Origin: Phytopythium helicoides
Lineage: Eukaryota; Oomycota; Peronosporomycetes; Pythiales; Pythiaceae
Direction: 5' to 3'
Assembly: GCA_024867545.1 (NCBI GenBank)
Contig: JANFNE010000043.1
Coordinates: 1-64,000 of the forward strand
Length of the DNA stretch: 64,000 bases
The translations under genes and the position numbers were made by a program. Every line of letters starts with the position of its first letter. Position 1 is the first letter of the stretch. The notes under the pieces are model-generated. The model was given only the letters and a program-made list of their open reading frames with translations. It made no database searches and was not told the origin of the DNA. Below, piece after piece: positions 51,301 to 60,945 of this stretch.

Positions 51301-52225
51301 CGCCATCATGAAGTGCAGAGTCAATTGGTCACAGAGCTGTGCGCTCGGGTGCCATTTTCTCCGCTCATGCACATGTTTGTGGGTGCGAAAAAGAAGCAAA
51401 AAGCATTGCTAGAGACTCACGGAAGTCAGGTCAAGGCGTTCTTGCTCATTCAGATGCACTTGATGCGGATGCGCCTACCCTCAAGTGACTTTGCCAACGA
51501 CATGCGAGCTTTACTGGGACTTTTGTCTCGGCTTTTGCCTGCTCTGATCCAGGTTTGCGCGCTGTTAAACATGTCTGAGCTTGTGCTAGCAAGTATCCGC
51601 ACATTCCAGGCAGTGACCGCAGCTCAATGGCCGTCGGGGTCAAGTGCGCGAGTCGATGAAGGGGACATGGATGTTTTTACACAATTGCCTCACGTGTCGA
51701 GAGATGTTTCACAGCTATTGCGCCAGGAATTGGGCGTTAAGACACTCGCTGAGCTACAAGAATCATTGGGTGACAAGGATACCAAGCAAAAGATCGTCAA
51801 ATCTCTTTCAGGATCAAATGGACAGAAGAAGCAACGCGGGCAGCAGGCAAGTGGACTGAACCAACGGCAACTTGGAGATTTTACGCGTGCGGTCGAGACT
51901 ATCCCGCGCTTCGAAGCTACGGCGAAATTGAAGAATGAAACAGTCACCATCGACATTACGGGGTGGAACTACCAGGCTAATGCAGTCGCCCCATCAGGCA
52001 GTTGGCTGCTTAGCACACGGCCATACGGATTCTACGTGGTTGTCACGGCTACCAAACCCGACCAAGCTGCAGAGCTGGCGTTTGTGAAGCATGTGCCATG
52101 GACCAAGGACAGCTCACATGGTCTTCCCGATCACAAAAGACAAGAGCGATGGCGTAGAACTCACGGTCCACGTCGTTTCGGACGCTCTCGCAGGTATTGA
52201 CACAACCACTGCGGTCAGTGCATAG
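45394..52225 (+). CDS. ASCC3/Slh1-like Ski2-type RNA/DNA helicase, eight frame breaks
   Basis: Large two-cassette helicase of the Brr2/ASCC3 family. The segment VQGFPERHFVSRMAAMNKP in cassette 2 is typical of ASCC3/Slh1, which acts in ribosome-quality control and DNA alkylation repair, rather than of Brr2. Cassette 1: APTGAGKT (about 46550), DEVH (about 46925), GLSATLP (about 47030), LAWGVNLPAH (about 47705). Sec63-like domain about 48200-49260. Cassette 2: APNGSGKT (about 49485), DELH (about 49868), ALSTTLSNARD (about 50030), LAWSTAATLPAQ (about 50610), then a second Sec63-like domain ending at a TAG at 52223-52225. The frame changes near 47220-47235, 47758, 49285, 49310, 49428, 50150, 50660 and 52118: six +1 and two -1. 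Conserved sequence continues across every break and no other inactivating change is seen. Confidence 0.87.
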
Positions 52226-52597
52226 ACTAATGAGTGATGTTGGCGGAGAAGCTGACGGTGTGAAGAGACGCACAATTGAGTGCTCCGCTACGAATAGATA
52301 TCATGTTTTCTTTGTTCCTCTCGATTCCCCATTTAGCGATTGCTTCGTCTTCTCTGCATTTGTCGCCAACAAAGCCGCCAACATTGTCGGCTTGAAGCGG
52401 GAGGTTTCAAAACGATCGCATCGGCACCTCGACGCATTAATAGGTTGGCGAGATCGCGTCGCTCGTTTGGTGGAGCTCGTGAGTGGATCGCATTTCTGCT
52501 CTTGACACGGAGCGCCAAGTCGTCTGTGTCTATCGTCTCGGCTCCTATCGTCGTGGAGTGGGAGGTGGAGTAGAAGGTTTTTACACCCGATTTCGCC
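52226..52597. other. Intergenic region between helicase and CTL gene
   Basis: No gene seen; a tandem plus-strand arrangement, so this should contain the terminator of the helicase gene and the promoter of the next gene. Confidence 0.5.
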
Positions 52598-55229
52598 ATG
52601 GGCAATCGCTGCTGCAAGCGCTCAGCCAACGCCAATGAGGTAAGCAAAGTTGGGAGATTCGAGACTGCTGAATGGATGAACACACACAAATGGCCTGCAG
52701 GCGCCAATGTCAGTCGTGGCTGGTGGTGACGGCGATGGTGGGGGTGCCAACCCATTCAAGCCGAGCAACCGCAAGTGCACCGATTTGTTGTGCCTGCTCT
52801 TTTTCCTTGGCTTTTGGGTCGGCATGGTCGTGATTGCAGCTATCGGATACAAGAACGGCGAGCCAAAGCGACTCATCTACGGCACTGACTGGATGGGCCG
52901 AACCTGCGGTGTCAAAGCGGATGCCAGTGGTGACATTCCTGCTTACGACCTCACCGACTACCCCTACCTCATCTATCCGCGCGTGGCGGAGGATCTGATG
53001 GCGCTTGAGACGAGCGGGGCGTCTCTCACGGATGCATCGACCCTCAAGAAGTTCTTTGGTGTATGTGTGACCAAATGCCCCATGCTCAGCGACTCATCCT
53101 CGGCGCAATATGTGCACGCGTACGAGGACTACAGCAAATATCCCGATCCTGTCAACTCGCTTTCCTCCAACGCGGGCTATACGGACGAGTACGTGGACGC
53201 AGGATCACCTTGGCGGTTGATGATGGATACGACCGAGGTTCTCTACCGTTGTATGGAGCTGAGCAAGATCGAGGTGACCCAGAAGGCCCGCTGTGTGGAC
53301 GAGTGTTCTGCCGACGAGCTCGCGTACTACGCAGCGCAAGGCACCACGATCTATCACTGCGGCGAAAGCACTACTACGAACCCGTTCGTGGACTGTGGTG
53401 ACGAAGACTGCTCGGAGTTTGTGCTTGGCTTTCGGCCGAACTGCACCACCGTGCAGATCTCCCGCGAGGAAATCGAAGTGGCTGCCGCACGTGATGACCC
53501 TGTCACGAGCATGCTCAGCCGCAAGTGGTACATGGTTTCTCGCTGGATTGGCGACATTCAGAAGGCCGCGTTCCCCATTCTTATCTGCGGAGGTGGCTTC
53601 GCCATGGTACTCGGCTTCTTTTGGCTCGTGCTACTTCGTTATTGCGCTGGAGCTTTTGTCTGGCTAGTGATCATTGCAGTGATTATCATGCAGCTCATCT
53701 TGACGCTCTTTTGCGCGTACGAGGGCAGTGTCCTTACGAGCGACCGCATCAAGCAGGCGATGGCGAGTATGGGGGTATCGGGATCTACGGCGACGACCAT
53801 CACGGCGTCAGTGTCTTCAGCTGTGTCGTCTGCAACTGCAACGGGGACGACTTACGTTAACGCATCAGGGTACAGCGTGACGCAGGACACGGTCCACTAC
53901 TGGGCTATCGCGTGCTACGTCATGATTGCGCTGGATCTGCTCCTGCTCGTGCTTCTCATTTTCATGTGCGGCCGCATCCGTATAGCCATCGGCATCATCC
54001 GCGAGGCTTCAAAGGCATTGCAGTCAATGCCGATGCTCACTCTGTATCCGCTCATTCCAACAACGTTGGCGGTCGGACTCGTTGCCTATTGGCTCGTCGC
54101 AGCAGCTTACATCGCGACATCTGCAAACGTGACGGTCGCAGACATTACAACGACAGCTTCGAGCGCGACCGGAGCTTCGATCAGCGTCTCGGCTGAATTG
54201 AGCGACGACAAAGTTGTCAACTACCTCATCATCTACCACCTCTTTGGACTGTTATGGACCAACCAGCTCATCCAGGCGACCGCATACACAGTTATCGCTG
54301 GTGCATTCTGTGAGTATTACTGGACACTCGACAAGCGCCAAATTGGTGCGCTGCCTGTGGCCCGCTCCATCTACCGCACACTTCGTTACCATCTCGGCAC
54401 GCTTGCGTTCGGGAGCCTGCTGATTGCGATAGTTCAGCTCGCGCGGCTTGCTCTCGAATACATCGATCACAAGTTCCGCACGGCCCAGAAGAGTAACACG
54501 GTTGTGAAGGTCGCCATGATGTGCTTCAAGTGCTGCCTGTGGTGCTTCGAGAAGTGCCTCAAGTTCCTCAACAAGTGGGTTGTCCTTCATCTTTGCGCAC
54601 GTGTGAGTTGACTGACCATTTGTGCTACTTTTCGTTCAGGAATGCATTTATCATCGTGGCGATGAAGGGAAAGAGCTTCTGCCCAGCCATGAAGGACGCA
54701 TTTGCGTTGCTTCTGAGTAACGCACTTCGAGTGGCGACCGTCAGCATCATCTCTCGCTTCCTGCTCATCCTCGGCAAACTCTTCATCGCAGCCTTCTCGA
54801 TGTTCTTCATGTTCCTGTTCATCCGCTTTCCTCCATCCCAACTTCCAAGCTTCTTCCTTGGTGACCTCGAGCACGTGAGCAGCCCCATTTTTCCCATGCT
54901 TGTGAGTGGCTGCACTAAATTTGAGCTTGTAGAACGCGGCTAACTATTTCTTTCGCACTGTTTAGCTCACAGGGCTGCTGGGCTTCACAACGGCATCTTT
55001 CTTCCTGGACGTCTACGGTACGGGCATTGACACGATCCTGCTCTGCTTCTGTGAGGACTGCGACGTGAATAAGGGATCCGACCGGTACTACATGAGCGAC
55101 GAACTGTTCGCGTATATTGAGGGCCCCGCCAAGAAGAGTGCATTCCGCGCCTATCAGAAGAGCGGCAGCGGGTCTCCGACCCGAGACAATGCCACACCCG
55201 CCAAGGCCCCTCCAATTGTCGGCAAGTGA
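52598..55229 (+). CDS. Choline-transporter-like protein (CTL/SLC44 family), four exons
   Basis: Multi-pass plasma membrane or organelle protein of the SLC44 family, linked to choline and ethanolamine transport. Exons: 52598-52639, 52701-54574, 54640-54901 and 54966-55229 (813 residues). The introns are 61, 65 and 64 nt, all GT-AG. The N-terminus MGNRCC could be N-myristoylated and palmitoylated. The family signature DLLCLLFFLGFWVGM opens the first membrane helix, with a long cysteine-rich extracellular loop (about residues 55-290). About ten further membrane helices follow, with CCLWCFEKCLKFLNK and NAFIIVAMKGKSFC spanning the second intron, and VYGTGIDTILLCFCEDCDVN near the C-terminus. All of these are strong CTL hallmarks. 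The frame is intact. Confidence 0.93.
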
Positions 55230-55627
55230 GCAGATAATAGGACGCTTGAGCTTATAAATCAAGTCGCTCATGTGGTGGCGGTGCCACTCACAGTTTCAAT
55301 ACATATGCCAGAAAATCAGGGTTCGAGTCTCGTCTTCATGTGTGCGGAGCTTTGCATTCACCCTGACTGGACCCGAAGCCCAACATTGTCCAACTGCACT
55401 GAGCAGTGGCTTCAAAATGCTTGGCCACCAGAAGGACCTGCAAACTCAGCACCCATGTCGACAACGGAGTCGTTACGATTCTTGGGCGTTATCCCCCTGC
55501 GTTGGGTTCGCACGTCTTTTCACTTGGCTACGACTTTGTTGTGGACGGTGGAAGCAATTTGCGTCGCTAGATGTTTTGAGAGACAAAAGCAAATTTGCCA
55601 GCATCCACGCAAGTGAAGCGGGTGGGG
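55230..55627. other. Intergenic region between CTL gene and RK15
   Basis: No gene seen. The RK15 ectodomain starts at 55628 with no signal peptide exon recognised upstream. Confidence 0.45.
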
Positions 55628-57415
55628 ATGCCAACCGCGGGTGCTTACGTCGAGATCAGCTACACGGATTCTGAATGTTCCTCCGAGCCGAAATTCATTA
55701 TCGTGAGTGATGCAGCCACATGCGGGAGTGGCAGCAGCAGTTCCTTCGCCGAGTGCTCAATCTATTCGTGGAAATCGTTCTGTACGGAAGACCGCAATGC
55801 AACCATCGTCGCTGCATTTCAGGGCGACCGATTCCTTGTGTACGACATCTACACGGATGACGCGTGCACCGACTATGTCAAGTCGTACGCGTACACGGTC
55901 GGCACTTGCGTCGACAATGGAGACGGCACGAGCTCTATTGCGAGGCTAGATGCGACTACAGGCACGGGGTCCTTCGTAAACTACCCGGACAGCACAGACT
56001 GCAGCACAGAGGCTTATCCGCTACCCACCCTCGACGAGAGCACGCTCACAGATGCACTGTGCGTCAACAGCGGGGGCACTCGTTACTACAAGTTCTACAC
56101 GAGCTACACCTTGGCCGACGCGAGCGATGGAAGCAGCGGACTGGGTCCTCAACATCTAACTCTGCCTCCAGCTCTACGTTCAGCTCAACTGCATCAAATG
56201 CAGCTTCTGCCTCGTCCGAAACAACGGCTCCCAGGCACTACAACTCCCACACCCTCTCCGACACCGACTTCAGCATCAACGGGGCTGGGCACGGCAGCGG
56301 TAGTTGGTGTTGTGGCTGGAGCAATTGTGGCGATCCTCTTCGCTGTTGCCCTAGTTTTCTGCTGTCGGCGTCGACGCCAACGAGCAAATGAGCCCACTCA
56401 TCTTCAAGATTTCCACGATGGTGCGCCTTATCATGGAAAACTGGATACTCCAGGAGATATTGCGACCCAGCAGTCAACTAGCTCTCTCCCAAAAGCTAAC
56501 GAGCGTCACAGAGAAAGTGTAAGTCTCTGGGAGGACGAAGCGATTATCTCATGGCGAATCCCACGAGAAAAGGTTCGACTCGGTCAACTACTCAGCCGAG
56601 GTGGATATGGCGAGGTCTACAAGGGAACCTTCAACGACCAAGACGTCGCCGTCAAAATGCTCCTGCCAGAAACACGTCGAAGCATCAAACATGTCAACGC
56701 GTTCTTGGCCGAGGTCAAGATGATGGCGGGACTCGAGCACCCTTGTATCGTGCAGTTCATCGGCGTTGCGTGGGATTCGTTCAACGACCTGTGCGTCGTG
56801 TCCGAGTTCATGTCCGGTGGAGACTTGCGCTCGTTGCTGGCTCGCTACGATCAGGAAAGCCACCCGAAGGGCATTCGACTACCACAAAGTCAGGATCGCG
56901 TACCACATCGCACACGCTTTGACATACTTGCATTCGCTGGAGCAGCCTGTGATTCATCGTGATCTAAAATCCAAGAATGTGCTGCTGGACACCGAGCTCA
57001 ACGCCAAACTGACAGACTTTGGCGTGTCTCGCGAGCGCGCCGACCGCACCATGACGGCGGGTGTCGGCACGTCGCTGTGGATGGCTCCCGAAATAATGAT
57101 GGGAGACAAGTATGGCGTGGCAGCCGACATGTTTTCATTTGGCGTGCTGCTGAGTGAACTAGACGTCCACACGCTGCCATACTCGCACGCCAAGGACTCG
57201 AATAACGCGGAACCGCAAGATGCCCGATGCAGCGATTTTGCAGATGGTGGCGATGGGGACTTTGCAAGTGGAGTTCAGTGAGGAGGCATCTTCAGGGTCG
57301 TTTTTCGTCAGAGGTGGTGGCTTTGGGCTTGTCGTGCGTGTCGACGGATGCTACTGCTCGACCAACGGCAGCAGAGGCACTGTACAAACTACAGAAGCTT
57401 CTCCAGCTCATGTGA
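55628..57415 (+). pseudogene. RK15: eight-cysteine receptor-like kinase with about five frame breaks
   Basis: Starts MPTAGAYVEISYTDSECS. The eight ectodomain cysteines are spaced 14-10-8-27-13-30-19. Two compensating breaks bracket a Ser-rich stalk (about 56145 and 56232). Membrane helix AAVVGVVAGAIVAILFAVALVF, then CCRRRRQ. Kinase lead-in LWEDEAIISWRIPREKV, then SRGGYGEV, VAVK, HRDLKSKN, DFG and GTSLWMAPE. Extra bases near 56873 (GGGCATTCGAC), 57207 and 57290 break the kinase; the last frame ends at 57413-57415. All conserved motifs survive across the breaks, so error or very recent decay are both possible. The lead-in and SFND region are closest to RK14. It lies 12 kb from the main array and on the opposite strand. 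Confidence 0.78.
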
Positions 57416-57526
57416 TCCAATAAGTGAGTGCTAAGGTAGTCACTAGATTGCCAATCAGATGTGGTGCTGTCATTTTGCGTGCTTCTGCCCCTTGGTTGTA
57501 CCTGGTCAATCGCATTTGAGTCAAGA

Positions 57527-57696
57527 GCGTGCCTCACAAGACGTTCATCGACCACGAAGGAATTGTGCGCCGCAACGGCGAGGACTTTTTCTGGGACGAC
57601 GTTGCTGGTCTGCTGCAGCACCGCCGCGAGCTCAAGGAAGAGAGCGAGGTCAAAGCGACGTCGACAATTCTGTTTCCGTCGCTTGTGAAGGGGTGA
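57527..57696 (+). pseudogene. 3' fragment of the thioredoxin-like gene
   Basis: From VPHKTFIDHEGIVRRNG to the stop at 57694-57696 this repeats the last 55 or so residues of the complete gene at 62651-63361, with no upstream part. It is a by-product of the inverted duplication. Confidence 0.88.
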
Positions 57697-57910
57697 GGGT
57701 CTGAGCTCTCCTGAAGGTCTGTAACACAGTGAAAAGGAAAAACAATGAGACCACTTGTACTTTGACGTCGGCTTTTGGATCGTCACGTTTCGGAGGAGAT
57801 CTCCAAGATGTCAGGAAAGGTCCACAATAGATTTGAATTGAACGACAACCTCTGATCGAAATCGAGAAGCACAACATGTGTATAACGCTAGTCGTGGTTT
57901 AGCGACCTTC

Positions 57911-59428
57911 CTAACGGCGACGACGCTCCTCAAACTCGGCCAACACCTCCTCGGCCGTCTTGCCCGACGTCTCCGGCACGAGCTTGAGCGACAGCAGGAA
58001 GAAGATGGCGAGCAGCACCACAAACGGCGCGTAGCTCCAGTCGTCAAGCGCGTCTGCCACATACGGGTAGGCGACGCCAACGATGAGGTTGCAGAGCCAG
58101 TTGCACCCGATGCCGATGGATGTGGCAGTGGCACGCACCGAGTCCGGGAACAGATCGGCCGTGATCACCCAGACGAGCGGGCCGAGTGTGACGCCAAAGG
58201 CGATTACATAGAGCGCTGTGAAGACGATGGAAAGCGCCGGGACATCGACGACGAAGGCGACGGTCATGAGTACGGCCATGACGAACATGCCGGCGATGCC
58301 CCACAGAATCATGTTGCGGTTGCCAAAGCGTACAGCGAGCACTCCCGTGAAGAAAGCAGGCCAAATGTTGATGAAGTCGATGATCAGTGTGCCGACGCGC
58401 GGGTCAGAGATCCCGGCCGACTTGAAGATGGATCCGGAGTAATAGAAGACGGCATTGATACCCGAGAGCTGTTGCGAGCAAGAAAGCAGCACGGCTGCCG
58501 CGAGTTGAAGGCGGTACTTGGGCGAGAAGAGCGAGTCCTTCTCGGTGAGTGCGGATGGAGTCTCCTCAGCGACGACCATGTTGCCCTGCTCGACCTCACT
58601 CGGTTTGTTGGTGGTCTCGAGCCATGAGAGCACAGTGTAGACGTTCTCCTCACCGTACAAACGTGCGATAACCTGCTTGGCCTCCTCGCGACGGTTCTTC
58701 ATGAGCAGCCACGCGGGGCTCTCGACGGTGAATGCAGGCGCGAGTAGTAGGAAGAGCACGGCGAGGATGACGGGGAAACCCGCGAGGTAGCGCCACCCAC
58801 TGCTTGTGTTGGCGAAGAAGAAGCAAATGGCCGGGAAGACGATGCCGAAGGTGACGGAGATCTGCAGGCCGAGACCGAGGATGTTGCGCATGTGCGGTGG
58901 TGAGAGCTCGTTGACGTAGGCGCCGAGTGTGCCAGTGGCGACACCCGAGGCGATGCCGGCGAAGAGACGGCCGACGGCGAATGCCCAAATGTTGGAGACG
59001 GGGGTCTGGATGGCAGCACCGATGATCATGATGATGCAGTTGACAAAGAGCAGCTTGCGGCGGCCCCACAAGTCGCTGAAGTGTCCACAGAAGAGGCTGC
59101 CAATCATGCCGCCGAAGACCCACGCGTTGCTGGCAAACGTCCACTCGAGGTGCGAGTGTCCTGGGAACATGAGGCATGTGTTGGGGGCGATAGGCCGCGC
59201 ATTGCACTCGTCGGTGTCGCTGAACTGGGAGAGATTGAGTTGTGAGGTGGACCAGCCACTCTGAAAGGGCTGCAGCAGCGCAATGAGGATGCTCGAGTAC
59301 AGAATCGGGTTGGGCTTGAGCTGGCGCGCCGCGGCCTTGTTAGCTTCGTCAAATGCGTTGTTGCCGTTAGTCGGGGTCGTCACCTCCGAGTACACCTCAT
59401 CGGTGTGGGCTTGGGACGTGACTGCCAT
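57911..59428 (-). CDS. MFS sugar transporter (sugar porter family), left copy
   Basis: Intact 505-residue, 12-helix major facilitator of the GLUT-like sugar porter family, for proton-coupled or facilitative hexose uptake at the plasma membrane. Visible signatures: DLWGRRK after helix 2, the GRLFAGIASG helix 4 motif, VESPAWLL in place of PESPR at the central loop, QQLSGINAVFYYS in helix 7, and PETSGKT in place of PETKG near the C-terminus. The protein differs from the right copy at only two positions (Val3/Ile3 and an Ala/Val in ETPSALTEKD). Its promoter includes the minus-strand element CACTTTTCATTTTGCC at about 59617-59632, as in the right copy. Confidence 0.95.
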   Translation of the reverse strand: MAVTSQAHTDEVYSEVTTPTNGNNAFDEANKAAARQLKPNPILYSSILIALLQPFQSGWSTSQLNLSQFSDTDECNARPIAPNTCLMFPGHSHLEWTFASNAWVFGGMIGSLFCGHFSDLWGRRKLLFVNCIIMIIGAAIQTPVSNIWAFAVGRLFAGIASGVATGTLGAYVNELSPPHMRNILGLGLQISVTFGIVFPAICFFFANTSSGWRYLAGFPVILAVLFLLLAPAFTVESPAWLLMKNRREEAKQVIARLYGEENVYTVLSWLETTNKPSEVEQGNMVVAEETPSALTEKDSLFSPKYRLQLAAAVLLSCSQQLSGINAVFYYSGSIFKSAGISDPRVGTLIIDFINIWPAFFTGVLAVRFGNRNMILWGIAGMFVMAVLMTVAFVVDVPALSIVFTALYVIAFGVTLGPLVWVITADLFPDSVRATATSIGIGCNWLCNLIVGVAYPYVADALDDWSYAPFVVLLAIFFLLSLKLVPETSGKTAEEVLAEFEERRRR

Positions 59429-59619
59429 GATTGCAGTAGTTGGTTGGTTGGCTAGTTGGCTGGCTAATTGGTTGGGTAATTGGTTGACGGGTAATCTCGA
59501 CTAGTGTATGATCTCGAGATCGAAAGATGTCGTGTACGTGTGTGTGTGCGTGTGAGCTGTCGAATTGAACTGGTCAGGGAGAAGTTTGATTTGGGGTAGT
59601 CCGCAGTGCGTAGCTTGGC

Positions 59620-59635
59620 AAAATGAAAAGTGGGT
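59620..59635 (-). promoter_or_regulatory. INR/FPR core promoter of the left transporter
   Basis: On the minus strand CACCCACTTTTCATTTT, about 190-205 nt upstream of the start codon. It matches the element of the right copy and the oomycete INR/FPR consensus, implying a long 5' UTR. Confidence 0.6.
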
Positions 59636-59639
59636 GTTG

Positions 59640-60748
59640 CGGAGGAGAGGTTAGTGCTCGTAGATAGAGGTCTTTCGCGATACTTTTGCAGAGTTTTGTG
59701 CCGAACTACCTTGGATGGTTTCGAAAGACATGGTCTACGAGTCTTGTGCGACTTGGTCTGTCATACATGTTGACAAGATCGAACTACTGTAGTTTCGACT
59801 AGCTCGAGCCTACATGTGGTCTTTGCATCCCAACCTTGCCTGGGGTACGTTCAGTGCTCGCTTGTCCCTGCTTCTACCATGCAAGAGTCAAAGCTCGTAA
59901 TCTCAAGGACACCGATTGTGCTCCAATGCAGAAACCGCCTTGGTTTTCACCTCTGTCAAGCTTCAACTCTCCAAAGACACGCGCCGTGAAGTGGTCAACT
60001 TCAGTTTCGCGAGCGAACCATGCAAAGCGTCTCAGTGCGATGAATCGCGATGAATCAAGGAGCAGCTCATTTTCGATCCAACTTGCAGTGGAGCGATCGG
60101 AATTGATTGAGCTCTGTATAAAGATTGGTGGAGACAGACGCGCGAATTGGAATCGATTCGTCCCGTACTCAAGGCCCAGTCAACACCTGCCGAATGCGAC
60201 TAGTAGTGAGCGTACTCGCAATACCATTCCCGTTGCAGGTGACCATCATGGTCAGCAATCGCTGAACTGAGTACTTTTCCACATCTTTGAGCCAAAGGCT
60301 TTGGCTATGAAGTAGTATTGCTACGAGCGCGCCAAGCAGCCTGAGTTTCTTTTGTGGCTGTCGAAGCAGCAGTAGCATATCCGATCTTGAAGCACTTGTG
60401 AGAGCGACACGCGAGCCAGAAATCAAGTGGAGTGTCTACTTGAAGCGATCAGCCAGGGTACAATCTTTTTGATTACCGTGCTCAGCCGATTGCGCTCCAG
60501 AGCAGAGCAACTTCAGAATCTCAGAATCGACCAGCAATTTACGCTTCATAAACCTGCGCCGAACGAATCAAGTGAGCAGCATATCACATCAGACGACCCT
60601 GCGTCCGTCTCAAGAGTTCGTACCAGCTGATCCCTTGAAGGAAAGTGTCAATGACTAGCGGTACCCGCACACTGCACTATCTTGCAAAACGATTGGTGAT
60701 TGTCGGAACAGAGCATTCGTTGAGTGCACTAATTATCGTTTCCAGGGG
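59640..60748. other. Unique spacer between the inverted arms
   Basis: About 1.1 kb without a convincing gene; a plus-strand frame of 144 codons at 59836-60270 begins at a TTG and has no recognised domain. The two transporters are divergently transcribed from its two sides. Confidence 0.5.
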
Positions 60749-60756
60749 TATATAAC
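60749..60756 (+). promoter_or_regulatory. TATA-like box of the right transporter
   Basis: TATATAAC about 28 nt upstream of the INR/FPR element at 60777, the spacing expected of a TATA box. No equal is seen in the left copy. Confidence 0.45.
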
Positions 60757-60776
60757 ATAAGCCTATCCTCCACACC

Positions 60777-60792
60777 ACTCACTTTTCATTTT
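60777..60792 (+). promoter_or_regulatory. INR/FPR core promoter of the right transporter
   Basis: ACTCACTTTTCATTTT matches GCTCATTYBNCAWTTT at 14 of 16 positions and is kept in the inverted copy. It lies 154 nt upstream of the ATG at 60946. Confidence 0.7.
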
Positions 60793-60945
60793 GCCAAGCA
60801 ACGCGCTCCGGACTACCCCAAATCAAGCTTCTCCCTGACCAGTCCAATCCGACAGCTCACACGCACACCCATACGACATCTTGCAATCTCAAGATCACAC
60901 TCTATCCGAGATTACCACTAAACCAACCAACCAACTACTGCAATC

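Larger units (their letters stand above)
57527..59635. repeat. Left arm of a large inverted duplication
   Basis: Inverted copy of 60777-62821. It contains the transporter gene, its promoter (59620-59635) and the last third of the thioredoxin-like gene. Homology starts abruptly at 57527 inside that gene. The coding part is nearly identical to the right arm; the untranslated parts carry more substitutions and a gap of about 25 nt. Confidence 0.9.

Noticed and set aside
45394..52225. Helicase as Brr2 spliceosomal subunit
   Set aside because: The VQGFPERHFVSRMAAMNKP region and overall order fit ASCC3/Slh1 better; Brr2 remains possible only if the corrected sequence shows otherwise.
55260..55345. 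Possible tRNA (GGTTCGAGTCTC resembling a T-arm)
   Set aside because: No matching acceptor stem, D-arm or anticodon arm upstream at the right spacing.
59836..60270. 144-codon plus-strand frame in the spacer of the inverted repeat
   Set aside because: TTG start, no domain, no codon pattern or promoter support; kept only as a note in the spacer entry.
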